64,000 nt of DNA, taken from the NCBI RefSeq assembly GCF_954871325.1, contig NC_088778.1, positions 25,033,120 through 25,097,119 on the forward strand, given 5' to 3'. The position numbers and the translations under genes are program-made. This document shows positions 38,383 to 51,119 of the stretch, piece after piece (within the stretch, counting starts at the first letter, position 1; the number at the start of each line of letters is the position of its first letter). Under the pieces are notes generated by a model, which was given only the letters and a program-made list of their open reading frames with translations, ran no database searches and was not told the DNA's origin. The stretch comes from Gordionus sp. m RMFG-2023 (Eukaryota; Nematomorpha; Gordioida; Chordodea; Parachordodidae).

Positions 38383-38943
38383 CAGCTACATGACAGGATT
38401 TTCACTAGATGCAAACCCCCTTCAAAAGCCTTTGCCTAACCCCCTGAAAAATTCCCGCTACCTTCGGTGGCAAAATTTCCCCACTATTATTTTCACCTTT
38501 TTAATTATAATGATACTCTTTTAAAAAATTTATAAAGGATAACTTAAATTAATCTATCTCTACTACCAACTATCGATATTTTGTGAATATAAAGGATTTA
38601 TTTTTTAGATAATAAATTCAATTAAATCCTCCATTATTTACAATGAATTCATTATTATTTTATGAGCTTGCTGAAATATCGAAACCTTTTAAATGTAATT
38701 TAAAAGGATAGCAGAAAGTTTTATTTGGAAAACAATATGTATGATTGTTTGCAATATATAGATTTGGTCGATGAATCGTATTATATAAAAGTATTAATTT
38801 TTACAGCAATAAAATTTGTCCTATTTCATCTCGAAATTCAGATAATCCCCCCAAAAATTTATCCTACCCCAATTAAAGCCGTCTACCCCATCAAAAAAAT
38901 AGGATGCAAACTGTTCCTACCCCTCCCGCTCATGTAGACGCTG
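38383..38943 (+). mobile_element. Complete 561-bp hAT-type MITE with perfect 8-bp duplication
   Basis: Inverted ends CAGCTACATGA and TCATGTAGACGCTG are flanked by identical AATACGAT at 38375-38382 and 38944-38951. The CAG end and 8-bp duplication are typical of hAT elements. There is no transposase. The perfect duplication suggests that this copy moved more recently than copy 1. Confidence 0.8.
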
Positions 38944-39985
38944 AATACGATTAAATATGGGAAATGATTTGATACAAACTCGCGCTTCTTTTTGGCTTAC
39001 TTTCTTTTCTATAAAGATGTTTCCAATTTTATGAGCTATATATTTGAAAGATTAATTTTTTTTTGAAGATATATTTGTTTGCGATTTAATTTCTTTTTTT
39101 CGAAGAAATATGAAATTGTTTGTGATATATTTAAATTTGACAAAAAAATATATAATATATTATACTATTTTTTTTATAGTAGAAATGCTAAAATAACTGA
39201 ATTTTTGCAATGAATTATGACATAAAATTAATTCTCTTTTTCACAAATGCCCTAAAAATTTAAGAAATTTTGTTTATGATAATAAAAAGTTTAATGCTAG
39301 TATGTGTAATATAAAGTATCTTTAGAAATTTATTTAATTTATTTTGATGATTGATTAATTGATGTTCCCCTAAAATTGTATGATTAAAAGATTACATTTT
39401 ATAAAAAAAATCTAAGAATATTTTATATTTTAAGAATACTAAATTATTTTTATTGCCTGAATTCCAGGAAACTTATAAACTAGCTTCCAAAATAGAGAAA
39501 AAAAATCTTACTTTTATAAATAATAAAAACAAACTAGCTTACTTTCAAAAATCTAATAATAATAGTACTTTCAAAAATTACAGTACAAACTTACCTCTAA
39601 AAATTATGAGGAAAATTTACCAAAAAGTATCTAAGTAACCCAAATGAGGGGACAAAAAAAATCAAAATAATCTGACAATTTCAAAAGTTTAAATTTTTAT
39701 TAAATTTTGAACACAAATTGATAAAATACTTTGGAAAAAATTACAAAAAAAAATATTATGTTTTTGAAACATAATCACAAAAGTAATAATGTTTTTAAAA
39801 AACAAGAGAAAAATTAATAATTCAATTCATTTTTGAAAAACGAAGAATGAATTTTAAAAAAATGATAAAAATTTTATCACAAAAAATTGATTGACATTTT
39901 AATAATTTAATATAAACAAAAATATATATTACGAGGACACTTCTTAATCCTTCCGAAAACTGAAAAAGGGAAGACTTGGAGACAA

Positions 39986-40551
39986 CATCGTTTACATGGG
40001 GTGGAGGTTAGGATTAGTTTTCATCCAATTTTATTGAGAGCGCTAGAGGACAGGTGCCTTTAAGGAGGTATGATAAATTTATTGGAGGCTAAAATTTTTA
40101 GATAAAATAGGGCAAAATATTTTGCTGTAAAAATTTATTCTTTTGTGATAGTTCTATTTAATAGAATGATATTGTTAATCGTCGACCAAACTTACATATA
40201 ATATACATTTATAGATATTATTTTCCAAATAATACTTTCTGCTATCCTTGTTAGAAATTCTCAGCAAAACAAACTCACAATCCTGCCAAACAATATACTA
40301 CAATAATGCATTCACTGTAAATGAGGTGGTTTTAATTTTAATCATTATCTAAAAAATAATTTTTTATTCATAATTTTTTGATAGTTGGTAGTAGAGCTAA
40401 AATATTTAAGATATTCTTTTAAAATTTATCAAGGGAGTACCATTATAATTTAAAAGGTGCAATAATATTACCGCCATAGGTGGCAAAATTTTTTTGGTGG
40501 TATAGTCATTTTTTTATGAGTAAGGTTTATAATCCTATCATGTAGACGCTG
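39986..40551 (-). mobile_element. 560-bp hAT-type MITE, inverted copy 3
   Basis: Interior landmarks of copies 1 and 2 appear in reverse complement, for example TAAAAATTTATTCTTTTG and CATCGACC-like blocks. Ends are CATCGTTTACATGGGG and TCATGTAGACGCTG. Flanks GGAGACAA and GGGACAAA are similar but not identical. It lies just before the PEMT exons. Confidence 0.65.
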
Positions 40552-40836
40552 GGGACAAAGCCTCACAAATTTTTTAAAAAAATTAAAATGTATTAAAATG
40601 GAATAATTTTTGAAAGGGTATTTTTCGGATAAAGTCTAATAAAATTTAAAATATACCTTATTTTTGTGTGAACGAACAGATTGATGGATGTTAAAAAGTT
40701 GTCAGCCAAACGTCTACTATTTTGGCATCTTAATTTTATGTTTGGCACAGTATTTTTTATTCGTTTAAAATTTAAAGATAAACGTGTTAAAGATGAATAT
40801 TGAATATTTTTTGAATATACATGAGTTCTATTTTAG

Positions 40837-43800
40837 ATTGGCTCTATTATTTATTTTTCTATCTCCCCTCTATTGGAATATTGTAATTTTAATATTTTTT
40901 AACCTCAGTAAAATATATTAGGTAGGGAGGGTTGAATATCAAACTCATTTTATTTCAAAACTCGTTGGAGATCCTTTAACAGCGGTTTATATATTTGGTA
41001 TTTCAATATTCCTTTTATCAAGTTATAGAAATTGGATGTAAGAAATTAAAAGCTTGATATAATAATATTAATATTTGTTAAGTTTTGAAATTGCCCTAAA
41101 ATCTCAGCCAAAATTTGAGCCATTTGATAATTCTATCATTCATCTCTTAGGATGGATATGCCTTATCATTGGTCTCATATTAGTTTTAGGTAGTTTTTAC
41201 CGTTTAGGATTTGTGAATACATATTTAGGTAAATAAAAATAAAATATATCATTTTACATTTTTGTTTTAGGTGATTATTTTGGCTTTTTGCTTAGCAGAA
41301 AGATTGAAAGTTTCCCTTTCTCAATTGTTCAAAATCCTATGTATTGGGGATCTTCCTTAAATTTTATTGGGACATCTTTAATGTAAGATATATTAATATT
41401 ATTTTTATAATTTACACAATTTTTTAAATTTATTGAGGAAAATTAATATGTATATTATAAATTTAATGTATTATGGCACTTAATATGGGATATTGATTCA
41501 TTTTTTTTCTAAAATTAAGCTATTTGTTTATTATTCTTTCTGAGACTTAGCTAGGAATTTGCTTTTAGGAGAGATATGCTAAAAAAAATTGTTGAACTTA
41601 AAATGATAAGCTTTAAATTTATTCTCATCAAATTTTGAAAAATAACAACTAAAAAAGAAAAAGATAAATTAACATATATAAAGCATGGATTAATTATTAA
41701 TTAAAAAATAAATATTTTTTATGAAATTTTAATTTATTTATCCAAACTTCCAAATATTTATATCTTATATGCAATATTATTACAAATAGTAACAAAATTG
41801 TCTCATCCTAATAATAAAATAGCATAACTTGCTTCATCTTAAAATTATCTTTTATAATATGAAATTTAATTAAGATTACACGATAAAATATAAATGTTAT
41901 TAAATAATAATATGAATCGATTTATAATCGATAAAAATATAACCATCCAAATATAGATTGAGCTCCTCTATGAAAAAATAAAATAAATTTTGAAGGAAGT
42001 TATATTCCCCCAGCCCATATCTGGTAGAAATAAGGGATGGAAGGGACTTTACCAATAATGAAATGACAAAAACAAACATCCCAAGTGCTCCTGCGTGAAA
42101 AATTGAGATCAAAAATGGCTCTCGATTTTTCTAGCAAAATAATGAGTTGATTGCATTGCAAAACACTTCCCAATGCTTCTAATTTTATAAAATATATCAT
42201 TTATCATCACCTTAGATTTAATTAGAATATAATTTGGTCGTTGCATTTTCAAAACATTTTTAAATACATTAATCAGAAATCTGCAGAGGTACCATTTGCA
42301 TGGTCTAGATTTTTTTTTAAAAAAAAAAAAATTTCAGCTTGGCCTGGCCACATTTAAATTTTCCAGCCATCAAGGATTTTTTTTTATAAAAATTTTTCAG
42401 CCTTATCCAGATTTTTTTTAATTTAGAGATTATTTTTTATAACTTAATTTTAGCTAATCAAACATACAATATTACTAAAATACATTTTACCAAAAATAAA
42501 CACAAATGTAACCCATGGTATAAAATGATAAATAATCTTCATTTCAAAATTATAATTTAAAAACTTAATAGATATTCAATGATTTTGTATTATGAAGAAC
42601 AAACCTTAAAATGGCGAATTGGTATATTATTCTTGGGCCATTAATTTTTTTAAAAATAATACAGGATGGGGCAATCCGGGCTTGGCCAGGAAATAGAATT
42701 TTTAAATTTTCCAGGCTGGGCCTAAAAACATTATCTTATTTATAAGGCTGGGCTGATCAATTGGTATCTTTGCCTGGATAAGAGTTATGGATAGCAGACA
42801 AAATGACAAACCTTTTGGGAGTATTTACCTCCAATTTTCTTTACTCCGTGAAAGTTAAAAAAAAGAAGCTATTTTGTTACCTGATAAAAAGTTTTTAATA
42901 GTAGAACAATATTCACTATCTTAAAAGTTAGTGACAATTTTATTTACTTCACTAGGGACACACCACTTGGTTTAGGGCTGAACGAAATGGTAATAAATAT
43001 TTAAAAACCTTAGAGGTAGTTTGAAATAATTATTGCCTATATTCATTCATCATTTAGGAAAAAAGTTAAAAATTTAAGACAAATTTAAAAAAGTCTAAAC
43101 TAAATTTTTTATTAATCATTTAATTGAGATATTATAAATATATTTATGTTTTATTGACGATTTTCACCCTAGAAGCAACCATTACATTTTAACCAGAGAT
43201 ACGTTTTCCCACATCTGGGTATCATTAGATACAATTTTTTACTATTAAATTCATTTTTAAAATAAATTATTTAATAATAAATAAATAGTGTTTATTATCC
43301 TGATCAATTTTAATCTTATACAATTTTTAAAAAAATTTAACTGATCAAACCAATAAATAATTATGATAAATTTTAATTATTTCTTATGATCATATAAATA
43401 TGTTGGAAAAAATTATGAAGGGGCACAAAAACATTATGATATATAATGAATTATTAAATATTCATATCCCAAGAGGGGAGTTGAATCTTGGGATTGGGAA
43501 TAAATTGAAAGTATGCTAATTGAACTATACATAAATTTATAATACTGTGTTATGTTCTCTAATTTACTCATTTTAAATCTTTCTAAAGTTTGGGATTTCA
43601 TTTTTGAAAATAAGGCTTTACCTTACAAATCAATTTGTTGTCAAAGAAAAAAAATTCTTTGAAGATCATAATCTCTTTTGAAAAAATTTGTGATATAATT
43701 ATTGTTGAGCATGAAAATCGCAAAAGATTTACTTTATAGAATATTTGGAATTTTATGTAAAATTTGATCAAAAATTTGTTTGCAAAAATGTTCATTTATT

Positions 43801-44258
43801 CTGAAGATCATTTTAAATTCTGTTTATGTAATCAATCAATGTTAATACATGATTGGTTCATAATTTTCTCCTTGATTAACCGAATCTAAAAAAAAAATTT
43901 TTTGTATAATATATTCAGACATAGCAGTTTGGCTGGTATTGTGTTATCTGTATGGATTTGGATTGTATACCGTATAGCAATCATGTTTGAGGAGTAAGTA
44001 ATGTTTTCATTCATTACAAATATTTTTTATATTAATTACCTTTTTGAGATTGTTGTTTATATTTTAATTCTTATTTGGTATAAATATTTTATTTATATCA
44101 TATAATAAATTCTATATCTGCTTTATTTCTTATATTTATTTTTTATAAGGCCCTTCACGGAATACATTTATTCTCAAAGCAACATTAATAAATCCGCTTC
44201 CAATGGAGATTTAACTTCCAAATCCAAAATTGTTAAAAGAGCACAAAAAATCGAATAA
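40837..44258 (+). CDS. PEMT: Phosphatidylethanolamine N-methyltransferase (N-terminal exon not found)
   Basis: The enzyme makes phosphatidylcholine by three SAM-dependent methylations of phosphatidylethanolamine in the ER membrane. Exons are 40837-40882, 40922-41037, 41083-41228, 41271-41382, 43919-43993 and 44150-44258, all in phase, ending in TAA. They align without gaps to human PEMT as I recall it: SPLYWNI|VGRVEYQTH, then LGFVNTYLG|DYFGFLL, then QNPMYWGS, then IMFE|EPFTEYIY. The EE pair implicated in SAM binding is kept; the first glycine of the human GxG motif seems to be isoleucine. Four hydrophobic helices are visible, as in the family. Introns of 39, 45 and 42 bp contrast with one of 2.5 kb. 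The first exon (about 15-20 residues) was not identified upstream. A highly similar family member is the only alternative. Confidence 0.9.
42284..42772. mobile_element. GGCCCG-rich MITE in a PEMT intron
   Basis: Left end CAGAGGTACCATTTGCA and right end CAATTGGTATCTTTG are inverted repeats, with several GGCC/GGGC-rich blocks inside. The same left end occurs at 62970. Target duplication not evident. Confidence 0.5.
43470..43535 (-). repeat. Possible third SINE-like copy
   Basis: GGAGTTGAATCTTGGGATTG and TATGCTAATTGAACTATACA follow the order and spacing of the copies at 7500 and 35098, but are badly diverged. Confidence 0.25.
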
Positions 44259-45565
44259 AATTGCTCATATGCTAGTAGCCAATTTTTTGAATATTTTTTA
44301 AATTATACATTTCAATTTTTTTTTAAATCAACTGCTGCAATCACTTGATAATGTTACCTGCATAAAGTTATTTAATTTTCCTTACCATTAAATATATTTT
44401 TTATTTTATTATATCAAAAGTCGATTATTATTAGGGATTCATTATCATCCGGTGACATTTTATATTTTCTTTTTTTCCGCCAATTACACAATCATTTAAA
44501 TCTATATTTACCTGCGGATAAAGATGCGGAGCATTTACATTATATCAAATATCTCAAATAACCATTTTTAAATTTAGGAGATGATAAGTTTACAAATTAA
44601 ATAATAAGGCGATACAATGATCTTTTTTTTAAAAAAAACTTGCAATAAAATTTCGATTTTTATAATATAATGTTTGTGCATTCATTTATCTGATATGGTA
44701 GTCGTACTGTACTGTGCAATGTAATCTAGTTCTTAGCTTATCATTAGGTCGAAATGTAAAATTATTGCAAATTGTTAAATTTTTGTGGGGTTTTTTTAAA
44801 CAAAATTATGCTACTACAATTCTCTACGAGTGTATTAATAAGGCCATCGTTATGTAATAATCATGTTTTTGGGGGTTAGGCATAATAAAACGTGTCTTAA
44901 AGAATAGCTAATTTATAAAATAGTTATTTTTTAAATTAATTATGCAATATAAAATTTATATTTTGTAATTTTTTATTGTGTGCAAAATAAAATATCAGAA
45001 TAAATTGAATTATTCATTAATATATTTGTTCAATTTGTTCGAAAACAAATAGTAAAATTATTCGATTCGATTTTCGGTGGCCTACTTGGAATTAATCATT
45101 AATTTGCGAAATTACCAAAACGCATCAGTTCCATAGAAAAAATGACAGATACTTAAACCTTTCAAGTTCTTTGATCTCACCTAAGATCAACACGGTACGA
45201 TTTATTTAGACCGTTAACTACCTCCCAGTTGAACCGCTTGGGAAACTGCTATTAATCGTTGATATGTGTATATAATTTTGAAATAAACATGCAATCAACC
45301 ATAAATCATATTGTAACTAATAACTATAAGTAAAGAATATTTTGTTAACTACCAATTTATAAAATTATATATCATAATCATTATAGATATATAATATAAT
45401 GACATTAACATGAGATGTAAAATCATTTATTAATCATTTGGAACTCAATCAAAGTCAGTTTACAAAATAATTTGTTAAAAAGTTTTTGAATTTCACTCAA
45501 TCTTGGAATATCATTAATTGATACCTGAAACTAGCCTAAAATCGGCAGATCTTGTTAAAGAAAGG
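44259..45565. other. Gene-free stretch after PEMT
   Basis: AT-rich DNA without exon-like frames. A possible AATAAA overlaps the PEMT stop region (44255-44260). I see no element I can name. Confidence 0.4.
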
Positions 45566-45566
45566 A

Positions 45567-45793
<227 letters not shown>

Positions 45794-46689
45794 TATAATC
45801 AATTTTTTCTATAAATCGACCATTTTATATCTCGACCTCTAGGGTAAATAAGGCATTATAAGTCATATTCGATGAAACTAACCTTCGTGACATTCCTTAA
45901 TTCCATTCCATAGGATACATTTGTCATAACTAAACTCTTGGATAATTAATATTTTTTGGATTATTTTAATTATCATTTTTTTTTTAAATAAATTTTGTTT
46001 TACCAGTTTGATTATATTATATACTTTTTTTTTAAATTTGCGATTGTGATGTAGTTTAAAGAAAAATTAACCATGTAAGATCAGGTTGTTAAACAAAAAA
46101 TTATTTTTATAATTGGACTAATTGAGTTTTATTAATCAAGTTAGTGTTAAGATACGTCTCTGTATTTAATAGTTTCTTTGATGTGCCACAGATTTTGTTT
46201 TTTATAAATTATATTTTCTTGGCTATTATAATAATTTTTTTTTATCAACATATGTTTTTGAAATTTAAGTAAATCATATTATTTCTTTATAATATAACGT
46301 CAGGCGCGTGGCCAAGAATTTGCTTTATGGTAGGGGGGGGGGGGATTAAAATTCATCTTGATATTGAACAATAACAAAGTAGCGCACTTTTTACGTTACT
46401 TTAGAATTTTTACATATCTATTTCCACAAATAAAAAATACGACTAATTTTAAATATATAATATATATTTTTTTATTACATTTCTTTACTGCCATCCCGAA
46501 TTTAGAGCGACTATCAGAAGGTAAGCTTTTCTATATTAAATAATCGTTCAGCATTAGCACTTGAGGGCAATAAAGTATTTAATTTAATATACATATTTAT
46601 TGGTGATAGTAAAATAACCCCCGGAAAATAAATCCCCGGACTTTTTTTTCATATTTATAGAATTTGTCACAAGAAGCAATTCTCAATTC

Positions 46690-47035
46690 CAAACACGTCG
46701 AATTGAGCCTCGATTTTCCCCAGAAACTTGGAACGTGAATCAGAGCACTCTATCAGACGAAGAACGCACAAATAATCAATGTGAAGGTTGGAATCATCGT
46801 TTTTCTAATCTGGTTGGGAATAAACACCCATCAATCTGTATTGCTTAAAAAAATGGAATGAGATGTGGCTACCGATGAAACTAAACTTGAACGATGGCAT
46901 GTAGATAGTTGGACACCGAAAAAAAATCGCAGAGTTATAATACCCAGATTAGGTTAAAGAAACTTTGCAGGAATATCGTGATGGGATGCGAAGCCTCCCA
47001 GATTTTATAAGAGCTATTTCCTTTAATATTCGATG
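46690..47035 (+). pseudogene. MULE-type transposase C-terminal remnant
   Basis: One frame reads FPPETWNV-like residues, then RTNNQCEGWNHRF and NLVGNKHPSIC, the well-known C-terminal block of Mutator-like transposases in animals. In other frames further on come IPRLG and LPDFIRAISFNI, fitting the following block. Frames are disrupted, so it is inactive. Repeated CCCCCGGAAAATA-type sequences at 46613-46640, 47150-47182 and 47610-47690 (inverted) look like its terminal repeats. Confidence 0.6.
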
Positions 47036-47398
47036 TTAATCAATATAATTATTATTTTAAATTATTAAATCTCTACTTAATTTCGTAATTAAGGATGGAT
47101 ATTGTATTTATTACTATAACAAATAATCTTTACGAAAATAAGAAATATATGGGTTATTTTACTGGGGTATTTTTTCCCAGTACCAATTTGAACTTCAGCA
47201 TTTTATCTTGTTTAAGCATTTTTATGGAAGGGTATATGAGTAATCTTTAAATAATGAATTAGGGCCTAAAGAAATTTGGCTTATTAATATATTATATTTT
47301 TATAATATTTTTTTCTAAAATATTAATTTATCTATACATTATTAATATGAGTATATCCATTATAATCCAAATAAAAATATACCTATATTATTATGTAG

Positions 47399-47580
47399 TG
47401 TTGTGGCTCGTTTTGAGCCTATTTTTAAAAACGGCTAACTCATTATTTCATAGAAATATTTTACCCATGTCTGAAGAATTTGCTCATAGGAGGAACAAAG
47501 GTTTAAACATATATTATCAATATCTCGAGGCATAAGCAATATTTTTCTGGCTAAAATATTAAGTTAGCCGTTTAACAACA
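47399..47580 (-). mobile_element. Small MITE, TGTTGTTAAACGGC family, copy 3
   Basis: Ends TGTTGTGGCTCG and GTTAGCCGTTTAACAACA; the interior has GAAGAATTTGCTCATAGGAGG, as in the other copies. It lies among MULE-like terminal repeats, so it may have inserted into that element. Confidence 0.6.
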
Positions 47581-48524
47581 ATATTATTAGTAAATTCTAT
47601 TAATATGAAAAAAAACCCAGGGGTATATTTTCTGGGAGTTTTTATTCCGCGGTTATATTTTCCTGGGGGTTTTTTCCTGGATTCATATTTTTTATTTAAG
47701 AAAAATCATCAAGAATATTCATTTGAGTATTTTTAGATTTAAAAAATGCGTCTAGAGGATTTTTAATAGTATTTTTATTTATTTTAAAAAAAATCATCTA
47801 GTAGGTGGCCTAGTTTGGTATAGTATTATTTAACATTTCCATTAGATATTACGTTGCTCTTTGGATTCAGTCATATTTATATATGGTCAATTCAACCTAA
47901 AATTAGGGGGAAATAGGAGCTATGTTTAACATCCACTGATCTTTTGAAAAACATTTCAACAATGGAAACAACTATTAATGTAAAATTATTTTGTATTCAC
48001 AATTATTAAAAATATGTTGAGAAAAAAATATCTTTAAAATTTTTAAAAACTTGTTGAAGCTATCATTTTTAAAAACTTGTTATAATTATTTTTTGCAACA
48101 TAAATTATAACATATAATCAATTTTTTAAAAATTTGTAATAGTTTTCATTAAATGGCAAATTTTAGTATAGCTAGAATCTTGAAATATATCTAAAGTTTC
48201 AGGTTTATAATTTTTATATCGATATAATTTACTAATTGTATATATATAATTTTAGATTTCCTGATGAACCTATTTTCTAGGGAATTTATTTAACGACAAA
48301 TATCTCAACAATATTCATCTATATCATCAAATTCTAGATGTTTGTCTGACATAACTAACAGCTATTCTAATGACCTACTAAAATTTTGATCCGATTATTC
48401 ACCTGCCAAAAAAATAATAATTGGAATAAAGAAAAACCTGAGCTAGCTAAAAAAATGGCTGAGAGCCAATTGGCAATCAACCAAGTGTAAAGTCAATGGC
48501 CCACGATCTTAAATTATCTGTTGG

Positions 48525-51111
48525 TAGAGGTGGGCGCGGGCCATGAAATTATGCGTGACCCATCGTATCACGGTGGGTCAGTGAGTGTGAATAAATTTTA
48601 AATTATTAGGCCTGACAGATCTTCCCAAACTTGATCGGGCGTGAATATAAATTTCCCATGAATCAAGGAAATTTTAATTTTTAGAATTGTTTTTTTATAA
48701 ATATAAATTTGCAATTTATAATTATAATATACATATTCTAATTTAAATGAGTTCATTTTTAAAATATAATTTTTGAAAACAAAAAAGCTTCCGCATTTTA
48801 TAAACAACATCCGGTATCATGCCGCTCATTCTGCTTTTTTTTATGTTTAGGTGTTTTTTCGCGAGACTTTTTGCTAAATCTTGCTTAAACTTTAAAATTT
48901 ATATATTCAAATCAAATTTCTTTTACAGGAGTATGTTGATCTTCTTTCAAGTTTATTATTATTATATATTTATTATTTTACTAAGAAAATGTAATTTTTT
49001 GCATTAAATTATAATATATTTGCAAAACATTTAAGTATTTACTTTTTATTAATTTTAATAAATGTTCTAATGTTATGTATGAGTCGTGAAGGTTTAGAAT
49101 TTATAATATTAATTTATAATAGGTATTAAATTATCAATGAAACTTAAAGCCAAGATGGGAAGACATTGATATTGAATTTAAAGCTCCAGAATATAAAAAG
49201 CTAGATTTGGGATTATTTCTTAACAATTTATTAAAAAGGTACCATTTTATAAAATGTACAAGTTTAGCGTGATGTCATATGAATGTAAAACGGGTACTGC
49301 CAGTTTATTAAGACATAAATGTGCCTTAAAAAATTATTCTACTCAGACGATATTTAATATGTTTAAAAGACAAATGTCAGACAAATCAAAAGTTTTACAG
49401 AAAAGACAGTTAAATTTTATTTGTAAAGATCTTCGACTTTTAAATGCAACAAAAAGTGAAGGATTTTACAAGCTAGCCCAAGAGTTAATAATGTTGGTGT
49501 TACATATGGACAACAAAATATACTTGTGAAACGAAAAACTCTCATGATTTAACTCCAAAAATATACGATGAAATTAAATTAAAGATAAAAAGCATGATCA
49601 TTAATAATAACTTGTTCATGACCACCGATTATTGGATGGATGACTATAAAAATCGAAGTTTAACAATTACAGAACATATTATCAATAAGGATTTTGATTT
49701 AAAAACATTTGTTTTGGCCACAAGGGAAATGGATGGAAAAAAAACAGCGTATATATAAAAAGTGTAGTCAATTCAATTTTAGAAGTATACCCAGAAGTAG
49801 GAAATTATTTAAATAAATATATAGTTGTAACTGATAACTGGGCAAATCTTATAAGTGCATTCAAAGATGACGAGAGGCTAGCATGTATATCTCATATATT
49901 AAATAATATATGAATTATATTTTTGACAATAGTTTGCCTGAAATAGCCTTAAATATAAATGGTGTAAAAAAAATAGCACAATATTTTAAACAATCTACCT
50001 CTAATAGCAATCTAAGTCATATCCTTAAACAAGATATAATAACGAGATGGAACTCTGTATATATATCATGATACAGAGCTTATTAAAATCACATTCTTAA
50101 ATACAGGTGTACTTGATTAGCAAGCTAAAATTAAATAGATTAGCCACTTGATATCAACATCATACGCAAGTTAGATAATTTTTATCAAAATTTTTAAAGA
50201 ATGCTCAGATAATCTGAGCACAAAGTTTGGTCACACAATAATATCTATGGAAAAAATTAGTAAAATTTAGTCAACCTTCTGAATGTGATACAATAATAAA
50301 ACCTTAAAAAACAGGACAAGATTTCTTTTAAAAGAAAAATTTATGCAACCACTACATATGGTAGGCATAATTCTAAATTCGAATTTCAAACGCCTTAAGT
50401 TTTTAATAGAAGAAGAAAAGGAAGATATATATAAAACAACCTTAAAAATGCTAAATGATATAATTAGATGATAATCATGAGCCAATGCCAACTATCATTT
50501 ATAACTCTTCTAATTTATCCTACACTCCCAAAAAACCGTATATTCTAAATGAAACATTTAGAGAATTTATAGATGATTCTGATGAAGCATCAATATTTAC
50601 CTATGAAAGCTGTGAGGATTAACTTAAAAGACTCATCGTTCATAAGACAAATAACAATGACAATATTTTGAAGTTATGGAAGCAGGAAAATTCATTTCTT
50701 TTTTTGAGAAAATTAGTGAATAAAATTTTGTCAGCCCCGACAAATTCGTCTTCAAGTAAAAGGTTATTTTCTGTAGCCAATCGCTTATTAAAATAAAGAC
50801 TTATACAATTGAAATAAAAAATAGGACATCTTCTTTTTATAAATAAAAATTTCTATTTATAAATTGTATTTATTCTTTATTATTAATATGGATCATGGAA
50901 TTAGAGAAATAAATAGAATAAATTCAAAAAAGTTTAAAATTATACCAATAGAGTTTTGAAAAATTTAAAAACACCGTGAATTTTTGGGAGTGAATTATTG
51001 CCTTTTATGAGCGGGTGGGTCGGAAAATTTTTTAGTGGTAAGCGTGAATTTTTTATTGCCACCGAGAGCGGGCAGGCCGTGACTAAAAAATTAGGCCCGA
51101 GCTCACCTCTA
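48525..51111 (+). mobile_element. Decayed hAT DNA transposon, 2.6 kb, with BED finger and transposase
   Basis: Terminal inverted repeats TAGAGGTGGGCGCGGGCC and (reverse complement of the right end) TAGAGGTGAGCTCGGGCC are flanked by TCTGTTGG (48517-48524) and TCTTTTGA (51112-51119), an 8-bp duplication with 2 mismatches. Inside, from about 49140, come a BED-finger-like segment (CKTGTASLLRHKC, 49284-49323), DYWMDDYKNRSLTITEH, VVTDNWANLISAF, ACISHILNN, and the hAT C-terminal dimerisation motif SAPTNSSSSKRLFS near 50730. Several stops and frame changes separate these blocks, so no active transposase is made. The subterminal GGCCCG-rich DNA resembles many short repeats elsewhere in the window, which are probably its non-autonomous relatives. 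Confidence 0.85.
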
Positions 51112-51119
51112 TCTTTTGA

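Noticed and set aside
40684-40808. Short frame starting MDVKKLSAK as the first exon of PEMT
   Set aside because: It does not resemble the PEMT N-terminus and has no donor that keeps frame with 40837.
40908-40925. An 18-bp intron in PEMT
   Set aside because: Using the donor at 40883 and acceptor at 40921 gives a 39-bp intron and a gap-free match to the human protein, so the 18-bp version is not needed.
46302-46345. Start of another CAGGCGCGTA-type hAT element
   Set aside because: One end with a G run is present (CAGGCGCGTGGCCAAG), but no matching right end was found in the window.
48598-48810. Minus-strand 70-residue open frame
   Set aside because: It lies in the terminal region of the hAT transposon, antisense to its gene, without any domain.
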